Source: Lentisphaerota bacterium
GTDB lineage: Bacteria; Verrucomicrobiota; Lentisphaeria; Victivallales; UBA1829
DNA: 43,800 nucleotides
Assembly (NCBI GenBank): GCA_015061565.1
Contig: SUWI01000015.1
Location: 1-43,800 of the forward strand
Direction of reading: 5' to 3'
Shown here: piece after piece, positions 34,801-43,800 of the stretch
How the letters are laid out: each line of letters begins with the position of its first letter
Position numbering within the stretch: the stretch's first letter is position 1
The notes under the pieces: model-generated
The model's input: the letters and a program-made list of their open reading frames with translations, nothing else
Databases searched by the model: none
What the model was told of the DNA's origin: nothing
Position numbers and translations under genes: made by a program

Positions 34801-35701
34801 GAATGTGATCGATGCTTTCAAGCCGCGTTTCGAGGAACTGGAACGGAAACGTGACGAGGGATTGGATGCGCTGGCGGAAGGGATTCCCGAAGAGACCGGA
34901 GCCATCAAGAAGGTGAAAGTCTATGTCGCTTCCAAGCGCAAGATCCAGGTCGGCGACAAGATGGCCGGACGTCACGGAAACAAGGGTATTGTGGCCAAGA
35001 TCGTCCCGGTGGAAGACATGCCGTTCCTGAAAGACGGAACGCCGGTGGATATCGTGCTGAATCCGCTGGGTGTGCCTTCCCGTATGAATATCGGTCAGGT
35101 GCTGGAAACCCATCTGGGCTGGGCTGCGAAGATGCTCGGCATCAAGGTGGCCACGCCGGTGTTTGACGGTATTCAGGAAGACAAGATCGTCGAAATGATG
35201 AAAGAAGCCAACGAAAAAGACGGCAAGAATTACAATTGGGGTTTCCGGATGAAAAACGGCATCAACGAATACGACGGAAAAACCGATGTGTATGACGGCC
35301 GGACCGGCAATAAGTTCGATCAGCGGGTGATGGTGGGACAGATCTACATGCTGAAGCTCGACCACCTGGTGGCGAACAAGATCCATGCCCGTGCAGTGGG
35401 ACCGTATTCTCTGGTCACGCAGCAGCCGCTCGGCGGCAAGGCCCAGCATGGCGGACAGCGTTTCGGAGAAATGGAAGTGTGGGCATTGGAAGCCTACGGC
35501 GCCGCCCATACCCTTCAGGAAATGCTCACGGTCAAGAGCGATGATGTCAACGGACGTGCCAGGATCTATGAATCCATTGTCCGGGGACAGAACATTCTTG
35601 ATGCCGGACGTCCCGAATCGTTCAACGTGCTGTTGAAGGAAATGCAGAGTCTGGGTCTTGATGTCCAGACGGTCAAGCGGACAGAGGCTCCGAAAAAATA
35701 A
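31886..35701 (+). CDS. rpoB: DNA-directed RNA polymerase subunit beta
   Basis: This 1271-residue subunit has the full set of bacterial beta-subunit regions: [10 protein letters not shown] near the start, [28 protein letters not shown] (about 448-475), [44 protein letters not shown] and the C-terminal [24 protein letters not shown]. In the rifampicin-binding cluster the residue at the E. coli H526 position is Asn (N463). The start ATG has only a weak Shine-Dalgarno (AGGGTGG). rpoC follows after 17 nt. Confidence 0.98.
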   Translation: MPERVNFGKLREVLEMPDLIGSQIDSYKAFLQMDTDPKQRKNQGLQEVFNEVFPLEGYDKHLEFVAYYITPPKKDVVDCIKDGLSYNATLSVEFNLKDKDAVINEIVPLSEIPMMTDRGTFIINGAERVIISQLHRSPGICFEKSRHSTGRSLYSYRIIPDRGSWMEVQFDINDRIYIYLDRQRRRRKFLISTFLRAIGFDTNRDMIGAAYQIKTMTPAQLLKAGDVKVYWTIDPVMAPDGNYLLDACHQLTVEDVRLLSDAKVKNVELAYVPDGDHYLINCIAADPSTTPEDALREIYKKMRPSDPASVNNARQLIKHTFFDNKRYDLGTVGRFKLNERLGLNFPLTFRTLDKTDLMEATKLLMKLRNKAAPTDDIDHLGNRRVRTVGELLQNHCRVGLYRTDRLFHEKMTNQTQPADGNANLTPSKLINPKAFSGVIRDFFARNQLSQFMDQTNPLSELTNKRRLSALGPGGLSRDRAGFEVRDVHTSHYGRICPIETPEGPNIGLISSMSLYAKINEYGFLETPYRRVVDGVVTDEIDYLTADKEENFIIAQANAPLDENGRFINKMAMTRQYGDSAERPTADVKYMDVSPKQLVSAAAACIPFLEHDDANRALMGSNMQRQAVPLLVTESPYVGTGMERKVAVDSRAVISARADGIVAEVSASQIVTTTDGKPLDKTADPEPQVYKLIKFLRTNAGTCINQRPIVKHGQAVKKGDSIADGAATSQGELALGKNVFVAFMPWCGYNFEDAIVLSERLVKEDVFTSIHIDEFEITSRDTKLGPEEITCDIPNVSEDLLKNLGVDGVVRLGVEVKPGDILVGKITPKSESELAPEERLLRAIFGEKAADVKDSSLYVQSGKGGVVMDVRVEHAKDPNRQTLTNQDKKKHTKRVKDTYKAERAALVEELVGKLEAILFQQKLPYPIYDGSSAKPDAILISSNRKVTRPSIIKLANQYNSFRMEDCTMKDSIMNVIDAFKPRFEELERKRDEGLDALAEGIPEETGAIKKVKVYVASKRKIQVGDKMAGRHGNKGIVAKIVPVEDMPFLKDGTPVDIVLNPLGVPSRMNIGQVLETHLGWAAKMLGIKVATPVFDGIQEDKIVEMMKEANEKDGKNYNWGFRMKNGINEYDGKTDVYDGRTGNKFDQRVMVGQIYMLKLDHLVANKIHARAVGPYSLVTQQPLGGKAQHGGQRFGEMEVWALEAYGAAHTLQEMLTVKSDDVNGRARIYESIVRGQNILDAGRPESFNVLLKEMQSLGLDVQTVKRTEAPKK

Positions 35702-35718
35702 GGACGGAGGGAACGAAA

Positions 35719-38700
35719 GTGATAGACAATTCATACACCAACAAGGATATGCCGGCTCAGCAGAATTCCGGGATGAATGCTTTTGAAGTGGTGACCATCA
35801 AAGTCGCTTCTCCTGAAGTGATCCGCAACTGGAGTTACGGTGAGGTCAAGAATCCCGAGACGATTAATTACCGCAGTTTCAAACCGGAAAAGGGCGGTTT
35901 GTTCTGCGAACGCATCTTCGGTCCGACCAAGGACTGGGAGTGTTCCTGCGGCAAATACAAGCGGGTCAAAAATAAAGGGGTCATCTGCGACCGCTGCGGA
36001 GTGGAAGTCACCCAGAACAAGGTCAGACGCGAGCGGATGGGCCATATTGAACTGGCGGTCCCCGTATCACATATCTGGTTCTTCAAGTGCATGCCCAGCC
36101 GGATCGGCGTGATGCTCGACATGACTGCCAGAACGCTGGAAAAAATCATCTACTATGAAGACTATGTGGTGACCGAGCCTTTGATCGGCCAGAACGGCGT
36201 TGAGCTGCTGAAAGTCGGCCAGCCGCTTACGGAACTCGAATATCTCGCCGCCCGTGAAGATTACGGCGATGTTTTGCAAGCTGAAATGGGGGCTCCCGCC
36301 ATTCGGACCCTCCTTCAGAATATCGACCTGGAAAAACTTCATGGGGAACTGCAGGCCCAGCTTCAGACCAAAAACAAGGCAACCCGGAAAAAACTTTCCA
36401 AACGGATCCGTCTGGTCGAAGGTTTCATCCGCAGCAATTCCCGTCCGGAATGGATGATTCTGGAAGTCCTGCCGGTGATCCCCCCGGATCTCCGTCCTCT
36501 GGTTCCCCTCGAAGGCGGCCGTTTTGCCACTTCCGACCTCAATGATCTCTACCGCCGGGTCATCAACCGCAACAGCCGGCTGAAAAACCTGCTTCTCCTG
36601 CATACTCCTGAAGTGATCATCCGCAATGAAAAACGGATGCTCCAGGAAGCTGTAGATGCCCTGATGGACAACGGCCGGCACGGACGTCCCGTGACCGGTG
36701 CGGGGAACCGTGCTCTGAAGAGCTTGAGCGACATGCTCCGAGGCAAACAGGGTCGTTTCCGTCAGAACCTGCTGGGTAAGCGTGTCGATTATTCCGGCCG
36801 TTCCGTGATCGTGGTCGGACCCGAACTCAAGCTGATGCAGTGCGGTCTGCCCAAGAAAATGGCGCTGGTCCTGTTCGAACCCTTCATCATCCGCCATCTG
36901 AAGAGCCGCGGCTGTGCTTTCACGGTCCGCGGTGCGAAGAAAATGATCGAACGCGGCGAACCCGTGGTCTGGGATATCCTCGAAGAAGTGACCAAAGGAC
37001 ATCCCGTCATGCTCAACCGTGCGCCTACGCTGCACCGTCTGAGTATTCAGGCTTTTGATCCCATCCTGATCGAAGGATCGGCGATCCGTCTGCACCCGCT
37101 GGTTTGTACGGCATACAATGCCGACTTCGACGGTGACCAGATGGCCGTGCACGTGCCGCTGTCTCCGGCCGCCCAGCTGGAATGCAAACTGCTGATGCTG
37201 TCTTCCAACAACATCTTCTCGCCTTCCAACGGCAAGCCGATCACGACTCCGACCCAGGATATCACGCTGGGTGTGTATTATCTGACGGTCGATCCGCGCA
37301 ATAAAGAACGGATCCGCCTCTTCAAGGATGTTCACGAAGTCCTCTTTGCCCTGGATTCCGGCTATATCAAGATCCACGATGCGATCAAGCTGCCGAATCC
37401 GGATTACGGCAAAGAGACTCCGCGCGGAAATGCGACGGACAAGTTTATCATCACCACGGCCGGACGCTGTATTTTCAACCAGATCTGGGATCCGGTGCTG
37501 GGTTTCTACAACAAACCGGCCAAGAAGAAAGATCTCGGCAAACTGATTTCCGAAGCGTATGAATATACCGGTCATGACGCCACGATCGAATTGCTGGACA
37601 AACTGAAAAATCTGGGCTATGAATATGCCACCGTGGCCGGATTCTCCATTTCCGTGGCGGACATGCTGATTCCGAAACGCAAATCGGAACTGATTGCCGA
37701 AACCCGTGCATTCATTGACGGGATCAATGAGAAATTCAAAGACGGTTTTCTGACGGCCCCCGAACGGCATAACCAGGTGGTTGACGCCTGGACCAAGACT
37801 ACCAACACGGTGGCGGATGAACTGACCAAAGAGGTGGAAGAAGCCAGCCGCAAGGAACTCAATCCGGTTTATGCCATGCTGGATTCCGGCGCCCGCGGAA
37901 GCAAGGACCAGATCAAACAGCTGGCCGGTATGCGCGGTCTGATGACCAAACCTTCCGGCGAGATCATCGAACGTCCGATCCTCTCCAGTTTCCGTGAAGG
38001 TCTTACCGTGCTGGAATACTTCATCAGTACCCACGGCGCCCGTAAAGGTCTGGCTGATACCGCTCTGAAGACCGCTGACTCCGGTTACATGACCCGGAAA
38101 CTGGTCGATGTGGCGCAGGATATCATCTGCCGCTGCGAAGACTGCGGCACCATGAAAGGCATCTACGTCGAAGCCATTTTCGACGGTGATGATGTGATGC
38201 TGCCGCTGAAAGCGCGTCTGCTCGGCCGTTACAGTGCGCAGGATATTCGGGATCCCGGCAAGACCGATGGTTCCTACATTATCCGTGCCGGCGAGGAATT
38301 CACTCCGGAACGCGCCGATCTGATCGAAAAGCGCGGCATCACCAAAGTCCTGATCCGTTCCGTCCTGACCTGCGATGTCGAACACGGCGTCTGCGTGAAA
38401 TGTTACGGCAAGAATCTGGCCACTGACAAAGATGCCGAAATCGGCGATGCGCTGGGCATCATTGCCGCCCAGTCCATCGGCGAACCCGGAACGCAGCTGA
38501 CCATGAGAACGTTCCACATCGGCGGCATTTCGTCCGGCGGCGGCAAGGAACCGGTCATCACCGCCCGTCTGCCTGGCAAGGTCCGCTACGACAATCTCCA
38601 CTGTGTGACCGATCCGAAAGGCAATACTCTGGTCGTCAACAAGAACGGTTTCATTGTGATTTACGATGAAGCCAAAGCCAAGGAGATTGCGGCACAGACG

Positions 38701-40200
38701 ATCGAACGGGTGAAAATGGAAGCCCTGGTCATGGGTTCGGACTATGCGGCCAATTACAATTACTGGGAAGATGCGGTCAAAGAGGCCGAAATCGACCGTT
38801 ACCAGGCTGAAGTCGGGGCCATCCTGTATAAGAAGGACGGCGACAATGTCAAAGCGAAAGACAAAATCGCCTCCTGGGATGCTTATCAGATGCCGATCAT
38901 TGCCGAAGAAACCGGAACCGTGGTCCTCAACGATATCGTTGAAGGCGTGACCTTGGGGCGGAGCGAACGCGGCGGCATCGAAGAACTGACCGTGCTGGAA
39001 CACCGGGAAGACCTGGTGCCGCAGGTCGTGATTGTCGGCAAGAAAGGCGACAGCAATCCGGATTCTGCCACCAACAACTATCCGCTTCCCACCGGCGCGC
39101 TGCTGATGGTGAAGAACGGCGACAAGGTATATCCGGGTATGACGCTGGCGCGCGTGCCGCGTTCCCAGCAGAAAAACCGGGATATCACCGGCGGTCTTCC
39201 CCGCGTGTCCGAATTGTTCGAAGCCCGGATGCCGAAAGAAGTGGCTGAGATCGCCCGTATCGACGGTGTGGTCGAAAAAGGCAAGAGCGTCAAGGGCCGT
39301 CAGGTCATCATTGTCCGTGACCAGGACAATCCCGAGGAATTCGAAGAACATAGTATCCCGACCTCCAAACATCTGATTGTCAGCAAAGGCGATTTTGTGC
39401 GGAGAGGTCAGAAATTGACCGTTGGTTCGATCATTCCCCAGAAACTGCTGGAAATCTGCGGAGATCATGAGTTGCAGCGTTACATCGTTAACGAGATCCA
39501 GAAGGTTTACCGGGCACAGGGAGTGGAGATCAACGATAAACATATCGAGATCATCATTCGGCAGATGATGCAGAAGGTCACGATCACAGAACAGGGAGAT
39601 ACTCCCTTCCTGGTCGGTGAACAGGTTGACCGTTATGAATTCAATCATGCCAATGAGGAAGCCGAGCGGCAGGGCAAGGCGAAAGCCAAAGCCGCACCGG
39701 TGCTTCAAGGTATCGCCAAAGCATCTCTGGAAACAGAAAGTTTCATTTCCGCTGCGTCGTTCCAGGATACCACGCGTATCCTGACGGATGCGGCTACTCT
39801 GGGGAAAGTGGACATTCTTCGCGGTTTCAAAGAGAATGTGATTACGGGACACCTGATCCCGGCCGGAACCGGCGCGGAAAAGTTCCAGAATCTTCAGCTG
39901 AAGAAACTGGGCGTGGAAATTCCGATCGAACCCCCGCCGAAGCCGGAGTCCGATCAGGACGGGGAGAAGAAAAAACTGGACATCGATTTCGGTGAAGATG
40001 ATGCCGATGATGTCAAGAACATTTTCTCCGACCAGGTCGTTGACGAGGATGAAGCTTTCGACGGAAAAAGCGAAACGGAAGAGTTCCCCGATGACTTCGG
40101 TGACGAGAAGAAGAAAGGTGTCTTCGATGACGATGCCGATGACAGCGATTTCTACTCGTCGAAGGATTACGAGGGCGACGACGGGAACGAGGACAAATGA
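35719..40200 (+). CDS. rpoC: DNA-directed RNA polymerase subunit beta'
   Basis: This 1493-residue subunit starts at GTG 35719, 8 nt after GGAGGG; the first downstream ATG (35749) lacks such a site. The N-terminal zinc site uses C75, C77, C90 and C93. The catalytic Mg loop NADFDGDQ holds D469, D471 and D473. The second zinc site (CRCEDCGT through CVKCYG), trigger loop region and [15 protein letters not shown] are present. The last 90 residues are a disordered acidic tail with about 37 Asp/Glu and few hydrophobic residues, absent from E. coli RpoC. Confidence 0.98.
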   Translation: MIDNSYTNKDMPAQQNSGMNAFEVVTIKVASPEVIRNWSYGEVKNPETINYRSFKPEKGGLFCERIFGPTKDWECSCGKYKRVKNKGVICDRCGVEVTQNKVRRERMGHIELAVPVSHIWFFKCMPSRIGVMLDMTARTLEKIIYYEDYVVTEPLIGQNGVELLKVGQPLTELEYLAAREDYGDVLQAEMGAPAIRTLLQNIDLEKLHGELQAQLQTKNKATRKKLSKRIRLVEGFIRSNSRPEWMILEVLPVIPPDLRPLVPLEGGRFATSDLNDLYRRVINRNSRLKNLLLLHTPEVIIRNEKRMLQEAVDALMDNGRHGRPVTGAGNRALKSLSDMLRGKQGRFRQNLLGKRVDYSGRSVIVVGPELKLMQCGLPKKMALVLFEPFIIRHLKSRGCAFTVRGAKKMIERGEPVVWDILEEVTKGHPVMLNRAPTLHRLSIQAFDPILIEGSAIRLHPLVCTAYNADFDGDQMAVHVPLSPAAQLECKLLMLSSNNIFSPSNGKPITTPTQDITLGVYYLTVDPRNKERIRLFKDVHEVLFALDSGYIKIHDAIKLPNPDYGKETPRGNATDKFIITTAGRCIFNQIWDPVLGFYNKPAKKKDLGKLISEAYEYTGHDATIELLDKLKNLGYEYATVAGFSISVADMLIPKRKSELIAETRAFIDGINEKFKDGFLTAPERHNQVVDAWTKTTNTVADELTKEVEEASRKELNPVYAMLDSGARGSKDQIKQLAGMRGLMTKPSGEIIERPILSSFREGLTVLEYFISTHGARKGLADTALKTADSGYMTRKLVDVAQDIICRCEDCGTMKGIYVEAIFDGDDVMLPLKARLLGRYSAQDIRDPGKTDGSYIIRAGEEFTPERADLIEKRGITKVLIRSVLTCDVEHGVCVKCYGKNLATDKDAEIGDALGIIAAQSIGEPGTQLTMRTFHIGGISSGGGKEPVITARLPGKVRYDNLHCVTDPKGNTLVVNKNGFIVIYDEAKAKEIAAQTIERVKMEALVMGSDYAANYNYWEDAVKEAEIDRYQAEVGAILYKKDGDNVKAKDKIASWDAYQMPIIAEETGTVVLNDIVEGVTLGRSERGGIEELTVLEHREDLVPQVVIVGKKGDSNPDSATNNYPLPTGALLMVKNGDKVYPGMTLARVPRSQQKNRDITGGLPRVSELFEARMPKEVAEIARIDGVVEKGKSVKGRQVIIVRDQDNPEEFEEHSIPTSKHLIVSKGDFVRRGQKLTVGSIIPQKLLEICGDHELQRYIVNEIQKVYRAQGVEINDKHIEIIIRQMMQKVTITEQGDTPFLVGEQVDRYEFNHANEEAERQGKAKAKAAPVLQGIAKASLETESFISAASFQDTTRILTDAATLGKVDILRGFKENVITGHLIPAGTGAEKFQNLQLKKLGVEIPIEPPPKPESDQDGEKKKLDIDFGEDDADDVKNIFSDQVVDEDEAFDGKSETEEFPDDFGDEKKKGVFDDDADDSDFYSSKDYEGDDGNEDK

Positions 40201-40208
40201 TGAAACTG

Positions 40209-40240
40209 CCGGTCTTCCAGCCTCGGGAGACCGGTGTTTT
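40209..40240 (+). terminator. Terminator after rpoC
   Basis: CCGGTCTTCC (40209-40218) pairs with GGGAGACCGG (40225-40234), a 10-bp stem with a six-base loop followed by TGTTTT. It separates rpoBC from the rpsL genes. Confidence 0.75.
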
Positions 40241-40284
40241 GATCTGAAAATTGAAAATTTTTTGAAAAAAAACTGAAACAGCAG

Positions 40285-40317
40285 TTGAAAAATGACGATA
40301 TCGGAGTAAATTATATA
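40285..40317 (+). promoter_or_regulatory. Possible promoter of rpsL-rpsG-fusA-rpsJ
   Basis: TTGAAA (40285-40290) is followed by TAAATTATATAT (40307-40318); a TAAATT -10 gives a 16-nt spacer and TATATA a 21-nt one. The gap after the rpoC terminator is AT-rich, so a promoter is expected here, but the -10 is ambiguous. Confidence 0.42.
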
Positions 40318-40366
40318 TCCGTTTTGTCATTCATTAACTGCAAAAAATGAATAGGTGAAGGAGAAC

Positions 40367-40765
40367 ATGCCGACCATTAATCAACTGGTGAAATCGGGCC
40401 GCAGCTCTAAAGTTGCGAAAAGCAAGTCCAAGGCACTCATGAAGTGCCCGCAGAGACGCGGCGTTTGCATGCAGGTCACAACCAGAACCCCGAAAAAGCC
40501 GAACTCCGCTATGCGGAAGATCGCCAGGGTCCGCCTGACGAACGGTATCGAAGTTACCGCTTACATCGGCGGCGAGGGTCACAATCTGCAGGAACACTCT
40601 GTGGTTCTGATCAAAGGCGGAAGAGTCCGTGACCTTCCCGGTGTGCGTTATCACATCATTCGCGGCGCACTCGATTCCCTCGGCGTGGAAGGCCGCAAGC
40701 AGGCCCGTTCCAAATACGGCGCCAAAACCCCGAAGGCCGGCGATGCCGGCGGCAAGAAGAAATAA
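40367..40765 (+). CDS. rpsL: 30S ribosomal protein S12
   Basis: This 132-residue protein starts [12 protein letters not shown] at 40367 behind GAAGGAG; an ATG four codons upstream overlaps that site. [11 protein letters not shown] (41-51) and [27 protein letters not shown] are the decoding-centre loops. At position 88, where E. coli has Lys, this protein has Arg. The C-terminus is a short basic, Gly-rich tail (GDAGGKKK). Confidence 0.97.
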   Translation: MPTINQLVKSGRSSKVAKSKSKALMKCPQRRGVCMQVTTRTPKKPNSAMRKIARVRLTNGIEVTAYIGGEGHNLQEHSVVLIKGGRVRDLPGVRYHIIRGALDSLGVEGRKQARSKYGAKTPKAGDAGGKKK

Positions 40766-40790
40766 TTTCATTTAGGATGCGGAAAATACA

Positions 40791-41261
40791 ATGAGAAGAC
40801 GCAGAATCACAAAAAGAGAGCTCACTCCTGACGTGAAATACAACAGCGAGCTGGTTGCGCGCCTCATCAATACGCTGATGCGCAACGGCAAGAAAACGGT
40901 CGCTCAGAGCATCGTTTACGGTGCTTTCGATGTGATCAAATCCAAGAAGAAAGACATGGAACCGCTGGAAGTTTTCATTCAGGCCGTGGAAAATGTCAAA
41001 CCGAAACTGGAAGTCAAAAGCCGGCGCGTCGGCGGTGCGACCTATCAGGTCCCCCTCGATGTCCCTGCCGAACGTCAGGTCGCTCTGGCCATGCGCTGGA
41101 TCGTTACTTATTCTCAGGCGAAAAAGGGCAAATCCATGATGCAGTCCCTGGCCTCCGAACTGCTTGACGCTTTCGACAATACCGGTTCTTCCATTAAAAA
41201 GAAAGACGACACTCACAAGATGGCGCAGGCCAACAAGGCTTTTGCCCATTACAGATGGTAA
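40791..41261 (+). CDS. rpsG: 30S ribosomal protein S7
   Basis: This 156-residue protein starts [17 protein letters not shown], 25 nt after rpsL. The conserved [36 protein letters not shown] and the C-terminal [18 protein letters not shown] are diagnostic. It nucleates folding of the 16S rRNA 3' domain. Length is typical. Confidence 0.97.
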   Translation: MRRRRITKRELTPDVKYNSELVARLINTLMRNGKKTVAQSIVYGAFDVIKSKKKDMEPLEVFIQAVENVKPKLEVKSRRVGGATYQVPLDVPAERQVALAMRWIVTYSQAKKGKSMMQSLASELLDAFDNTGSSIKKKDDTHKMAQANKAFAHYRW

Positions 41262-41291
41262 TTAACGACCGTCCATGTCGAAATTGAAACT

Positions 41292-43403
41292 ATGACAGTT
41301 AGACAGGTAAATGTAGATTACAAAGAGTCACCGAATCGGAAAACTCCGATTGCCTCTACCCGCAACATTGGCATCATGGCTCACATTGACGCCGGGAAGA
41401 CCACTCTTTCCGAGCGTATCCTTTATTACACCGGGCGCAACCATAAACTCGGTGAGGTCCATGAGGGCAATGCCACCATGGACTGGATGGTTCAGGAACA
41501 GGAACGCGGAATCACCATTACTTCCGCAGCCACCACCTGTTACTGGAGACATTGCCGCATCAATCTGATCGACACCCCAGGGCACGTGGATTTCACTGCT
41601 GAAGTCGAGCGGTCTCTGCGCGTGCTGGATGGCGCCGTCGGCGTTTTCTGTGCCGTCGGCGGTGTGCAGCCCCAGACCGAGACCGTCTGGCGTCAGGCCA
41701 AGAAATACAAAGTCCCGACTCTGGCTTTCGTCAACAAGATGGACCGTACCGGCGCCAATTTCTTCAAAGTGGTTGACGACATGCACAAGAAGCTCGGCGT
41801 CACTGCGGTTCCTATGGTTCTCCCGATCGGCGCTGAAGCGGATTTCACCGGTATCGTCGATGTGCTGAATGAAAAAGCTTTCGAATTCGGCGGTGACGAC
41901 GGAATGGTGTTCAAGGAAATCCCCGTCCCGGCCGATCTCGTCGAGATGATGAAGGAGAAACGCTCCCACCTGATCGAATGCGTGGCCGAAGTCGATGAAG
42001 AGATCATGGAGATCTTCCTCAATGATCAGGTCCCGACGGTCGAACAGCTCAAAGCCGGGATCCGTAAAGCCGTGATCGCCGGCCGTCTGGTTCCTGCCTA
42101 CTGCGGTTCCGCTTTCAAGAACAAAGGCGTTCAGTTCCTGCTGGATGCCGTGGTCGATTATCTGCCGAGTCCTGTCGATGTCTGGGAAACCAAGGGCATG
42201 AATCCGGATACGGAAGAACCGATGGTCCGGACTGCCGGCGATGAAAAACCGTTTGCCGCTCTGGCATTCAAGATCATGAGCGATCCGTTCGTTGGACGTC
42301 TGGTTTTCTTCCGCGTCTATTCCGGTATCGCAGTCCGCGGCGTTACGGTTTTCAACCCCAGGACCCGCAAACGCGAGCGTCTGGGCCGTCTCCTGCTGAT
42401 GCATGCCAATCACCGGGAAGAATGCGAAGAGATCTTCTGCGGCGATATCGCTGCCGCGGTCGGTTTCAAGAACGTGACCACCGGCGATACGCTGTGCGAT
42501 GAAAACAATCAGATCGTTCTCGAATCGATGCATTTCCCCGAACCGGTCATTTCGATTGCCGTCGAACCGAAGACCTCGGCCGACCGCGACAAACTTTACG
42601 GCGCGCTCGGAGCCTTGTCTGATGAGGACCCGACGTTCACGATGAAGAGCGATACGGAAACCGGGCAGACGATCATTTCCGGTATGGGTGAACTCCATCT
42701 GGAGATCATCATGGACCGCCTGAAACGCGAATTCAATGTGGATGCCAATGCCGGCCAGCCGGAGGTTGCCTACCGGGAAGCTATCCTGCAGCCCGCTACC
42801 GCGGATTCCAAATTCGTCCGTCAGTCGGGCGGCCGCGGCCAGTACGGTCACTGCATCCTGAACCTGGAGCCCAAAGAACGGGGCCATGGCATCACCATCG
42901 AAAACAAAGTGGTCGGCGGCAACATCCCGAAAGAATATATCAAACCGATCGAACAGGGAATCCGCGAAGCGGCGCAGACCGGCGTTCTGGCCGGCTATCC
43001 GCTGATCGATTTCCATGTGGATATCGTGGACGGGTCCTACCATCCGGTGGATTCCTCGGAAATGGCGTTCAAGATCGCCGCTTCGATGGGATTGAAGGAT
43101 GCGGCGAAAAAAGCCGGTCTGACCCTGCTCGAACCGATCATGAAGGTCGAGATCACGACTCCGGACGAAAATATGGGCGATATCATCGGCGATATTTCCT
43201 CCCGGCGCGGATCGATCGTCGAGATCGAAACCCAGGAGAGTGCCACGCGGGTGCTGGCCAATATTCCGTTGTCGGAACTCTTCGGATATGCCACCGCGAT
43301 CCGCTCGCTGTCGAAAGGACGGGCCTCCTATACCATGGAGCCTTCCGTATTTGAACGTGTTCCAGAAGCAATTCAAAAGAAAATAGTGGAGAAAACAAAA
43401 TGA
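41292..43403 (+). CDS. fusA: Elongation factor G
   Basis: This 703-residue translocation GTPase has G1 AHIDAGKTT (30-38), switch [27 protein letters not shown] and NKMDRTGA, followed by the usual domains II-V ([39 protein letters not shown]). The N-terminus is about 13 residues longer than in E. coli; no alternative start codon lies between. No Shine-Dalgarno precedes the ATG. A six-codon frame (ATG 41275, stop TGA overlapping the fusA ATG) lies just upstream. The fusA stop overlaps the rpsJ ATG. Confidence 0.97.
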   Translation: MTVRQVNVDYKESPNRKTPIASTRNIGIMAHIDAGKTTLSERILYYTGRNHKLGEVHEGNATMDWMVQEQERGITITSAATTCYWRHCRINLIDTPGHVDFTAEVERSLRVLDGAVGVFCAVGGVQPQTETVWRQAKKYKVPTLAFVNKMDRTGANFFKVVDDMHKKLGVTAVPMVLPIGAEADFTGIVDVLNEKAFEFGGDDGMVFKEIPVPADLVEMMKEKRSHLIECVAEVDEEIMEIFLNDQVPTVEQLKAGIRKAVIAGRLVPAYCGSAFKNKGVQFLLDAVVDYLPSPVDVWETKGMNPDTEEPMVRTAGDEKPFAALAFKIMSDPFVGRLVFFRVYSGIAVRGVTVFNPRTRKRERLGRLLLMHANHREECEEIFCGDIAAAVGFKNVTTGDTLCDENNQIVLESMHFPEPVISIAVEPKTSADRDKLYGALGALSDEDPTFTMKSDTETGQTIISGMGELHLEIIMDRLKREFNVDANAGQPEVAYREAILQPATADSKFVRQSGGRGQYGHCILNLEPKERGHGITIENKVVGGNIPKEYIKPIEQGIREAAQTGVLAGYPLIDFHVDIVDGSYHPVDSSEMAFKIAASMGLKDAAKKAGLTLLEPIMKVEITTPDENMGDIIGDISSRRGSIVEIETQESATRVLANIPLSELFGYATAIRSLSKGRASYTMEPSVFERVPEAIQKKIVEKTK

Positions 43404-43738
43404 GTGCTAAAGCTTCAGCTGCTAAATCGGCTCAGAAGATCCGCATCAAACTGCAGTCTTACGAGCATCGTATCCTGGATCAGTCCGTGGCGGAGATCCT
43501 GAACACCGCCCGGAGAACCGGTTCGGTCGTCGCCGGCCCGATCCCGCTGCCCATGCGGGTCGAACGCTACACCGTCAACCGTTCACCCCATGTGGACAAA
43601 AAATCCATGGATCAGTTCGAGATCAGAACGCACAAGCGTCTGATGGATATCATCAAACCGACCTCGAAGACGGTTGACGAGCTCAAGAAGCTCAATCTTC
43701 CGGCCGGCGTGGAAATCACCATCAAGATTGGCAATTGA
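43400..43738 (+). CDS. rpsJ: 30S ribosomal protein S10
   Basis: This 112-residue protein starts [19 protein letters not shown]; its ATG overlaps the fusA stop as [45 protein letters not shown] and [12 protein letters not shown] identify S10 (NusE), which also takes part in antitermination. The N-terminus is about 10 residues longer than usual. It opens the S10 ribosomal cluster, which presumably continues beyond the window; 43739-43800 holds no further gene that I can see. Confidence 0.97.
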   Translation: MSAKASAAKSAQKIRIKLQSYEHRILDQSVAEILNTARRTGSVVAGPIPLPMRVERYTVNRSPHVDKKSMDQFEIRTHKRLMDIIKPTSKTVDELKKLNLPAGVEITIKIGN

Positions 43739-43800
43739 TCAGCCTGATCAATTTTCAATAAAAGGCAATTTTTGGCACCAAGGTTCTTTTTCCGAGAGAG

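Noticed and set aside
36067-39852. A 1261-codon open frame on the minus strand opposite rpoC
   Set aside because: It lies wholly antisense to rpoC, has no ribosome site or family motif, and its composition (Phe, Ile, His, Asp, Arg, Gln rich) is that of a mirror of biased codons.
41328-43376. A 682-codon open frame opposite fusA
   Set aside because: Antisense shadow of a highly expressed gene, no motif.

Overview
The window reads as a chromosomal segment from a Lentisphaerota bacterium (Victivallis-like, PVC superphylum). This is inferred from three things. Two secreted proteins start with the [18 protein letters not shown] prepilin signature, which is very common in that phylum, and both lie inside glycoside-hydrolase operons. 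The ribosomal and RNA polymerase genes are in the order tuf-rpmG-secE-nusG-rplKAJL-rpoBC-rpsL-rpsG-fusA-rpsJ, with fusA running directly into rpsJ as I recall for Chlamydiae. The EF-Tu has an unusual switch I. No marker gene could be searched, so the assignment is not proven.

Positions 1-17211 hold two carbohydrate-utilisation modules on the minus strand, each facing a divergent AraC-family regulator. Module A (1-6418) runs from the AraC gene at 5582 to a cytosolic GH78-type alpha-L-rhamnosidase, a type II/IV pseudopilin and a large secreted glycoside-hydrolase-like protein cut by the window edge. Module B (6439-17211) runs from the AraC gene at 16384 to a Gfo/Idh/MocA oxidoreductase, a GH3 beta-N-acetylhexosaminidase-like enzyme, a second pseudopilin, a secreted DUF4838/CBM9 protein, a small secreted beta-sandwich protein, a GHL6/GH151-like fucosidase candidate and an AAC(3)-family acetyltransferase. 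In both modules the pseudopilin gene lies immediately before the large secreted glycan-active gene. No transporter or SusC/D pair is present. Good sigma70-type promoters and direct repeats suitable for AraC proteins lie in both divergent gaps. The pairing of a pseudopilin with a secreted glycanase is the most interesting system here.

Positions 17228-26022 hold two housekeeping operons on the minus strand. One is PHP-domain protein, alr, lipoprotein, rluB-like pseudouridine synthase, M20 peptidase, hisF, ended by a strong terminator. The other is BaiN-like flavoprotein, YjbQ, M20D amidohydrolase. The rluB-like frame lacks a stop where its family ends and runs about 250 nt into the M20 gene.

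Positions 26108-43800 are on the plus strand. They contain tRNA-Cys, a promoter-led non-coding stretch that may be a small RNA, tRNA-Leu, tRNA-Thr and tuf, rpmG, tRNA-Trp, secE, nusG, the L11/L1/L10/L12 genes, rpoB, rpoC, and the str genes into the start of the S10 cluster. Hairpins subdivide this block after tuf, after tRNA-Trp, between rplL and rpoB and after rpoC, and an L1-type operator precedes rplK. Several proteins carry notable residues: an EF-Tu switch I insertion, RpoB Asn at the E. coli H526 position, S12 Arg88, L33 with one zinc-ligand Cys replaced, and an acidic RpoC tail.
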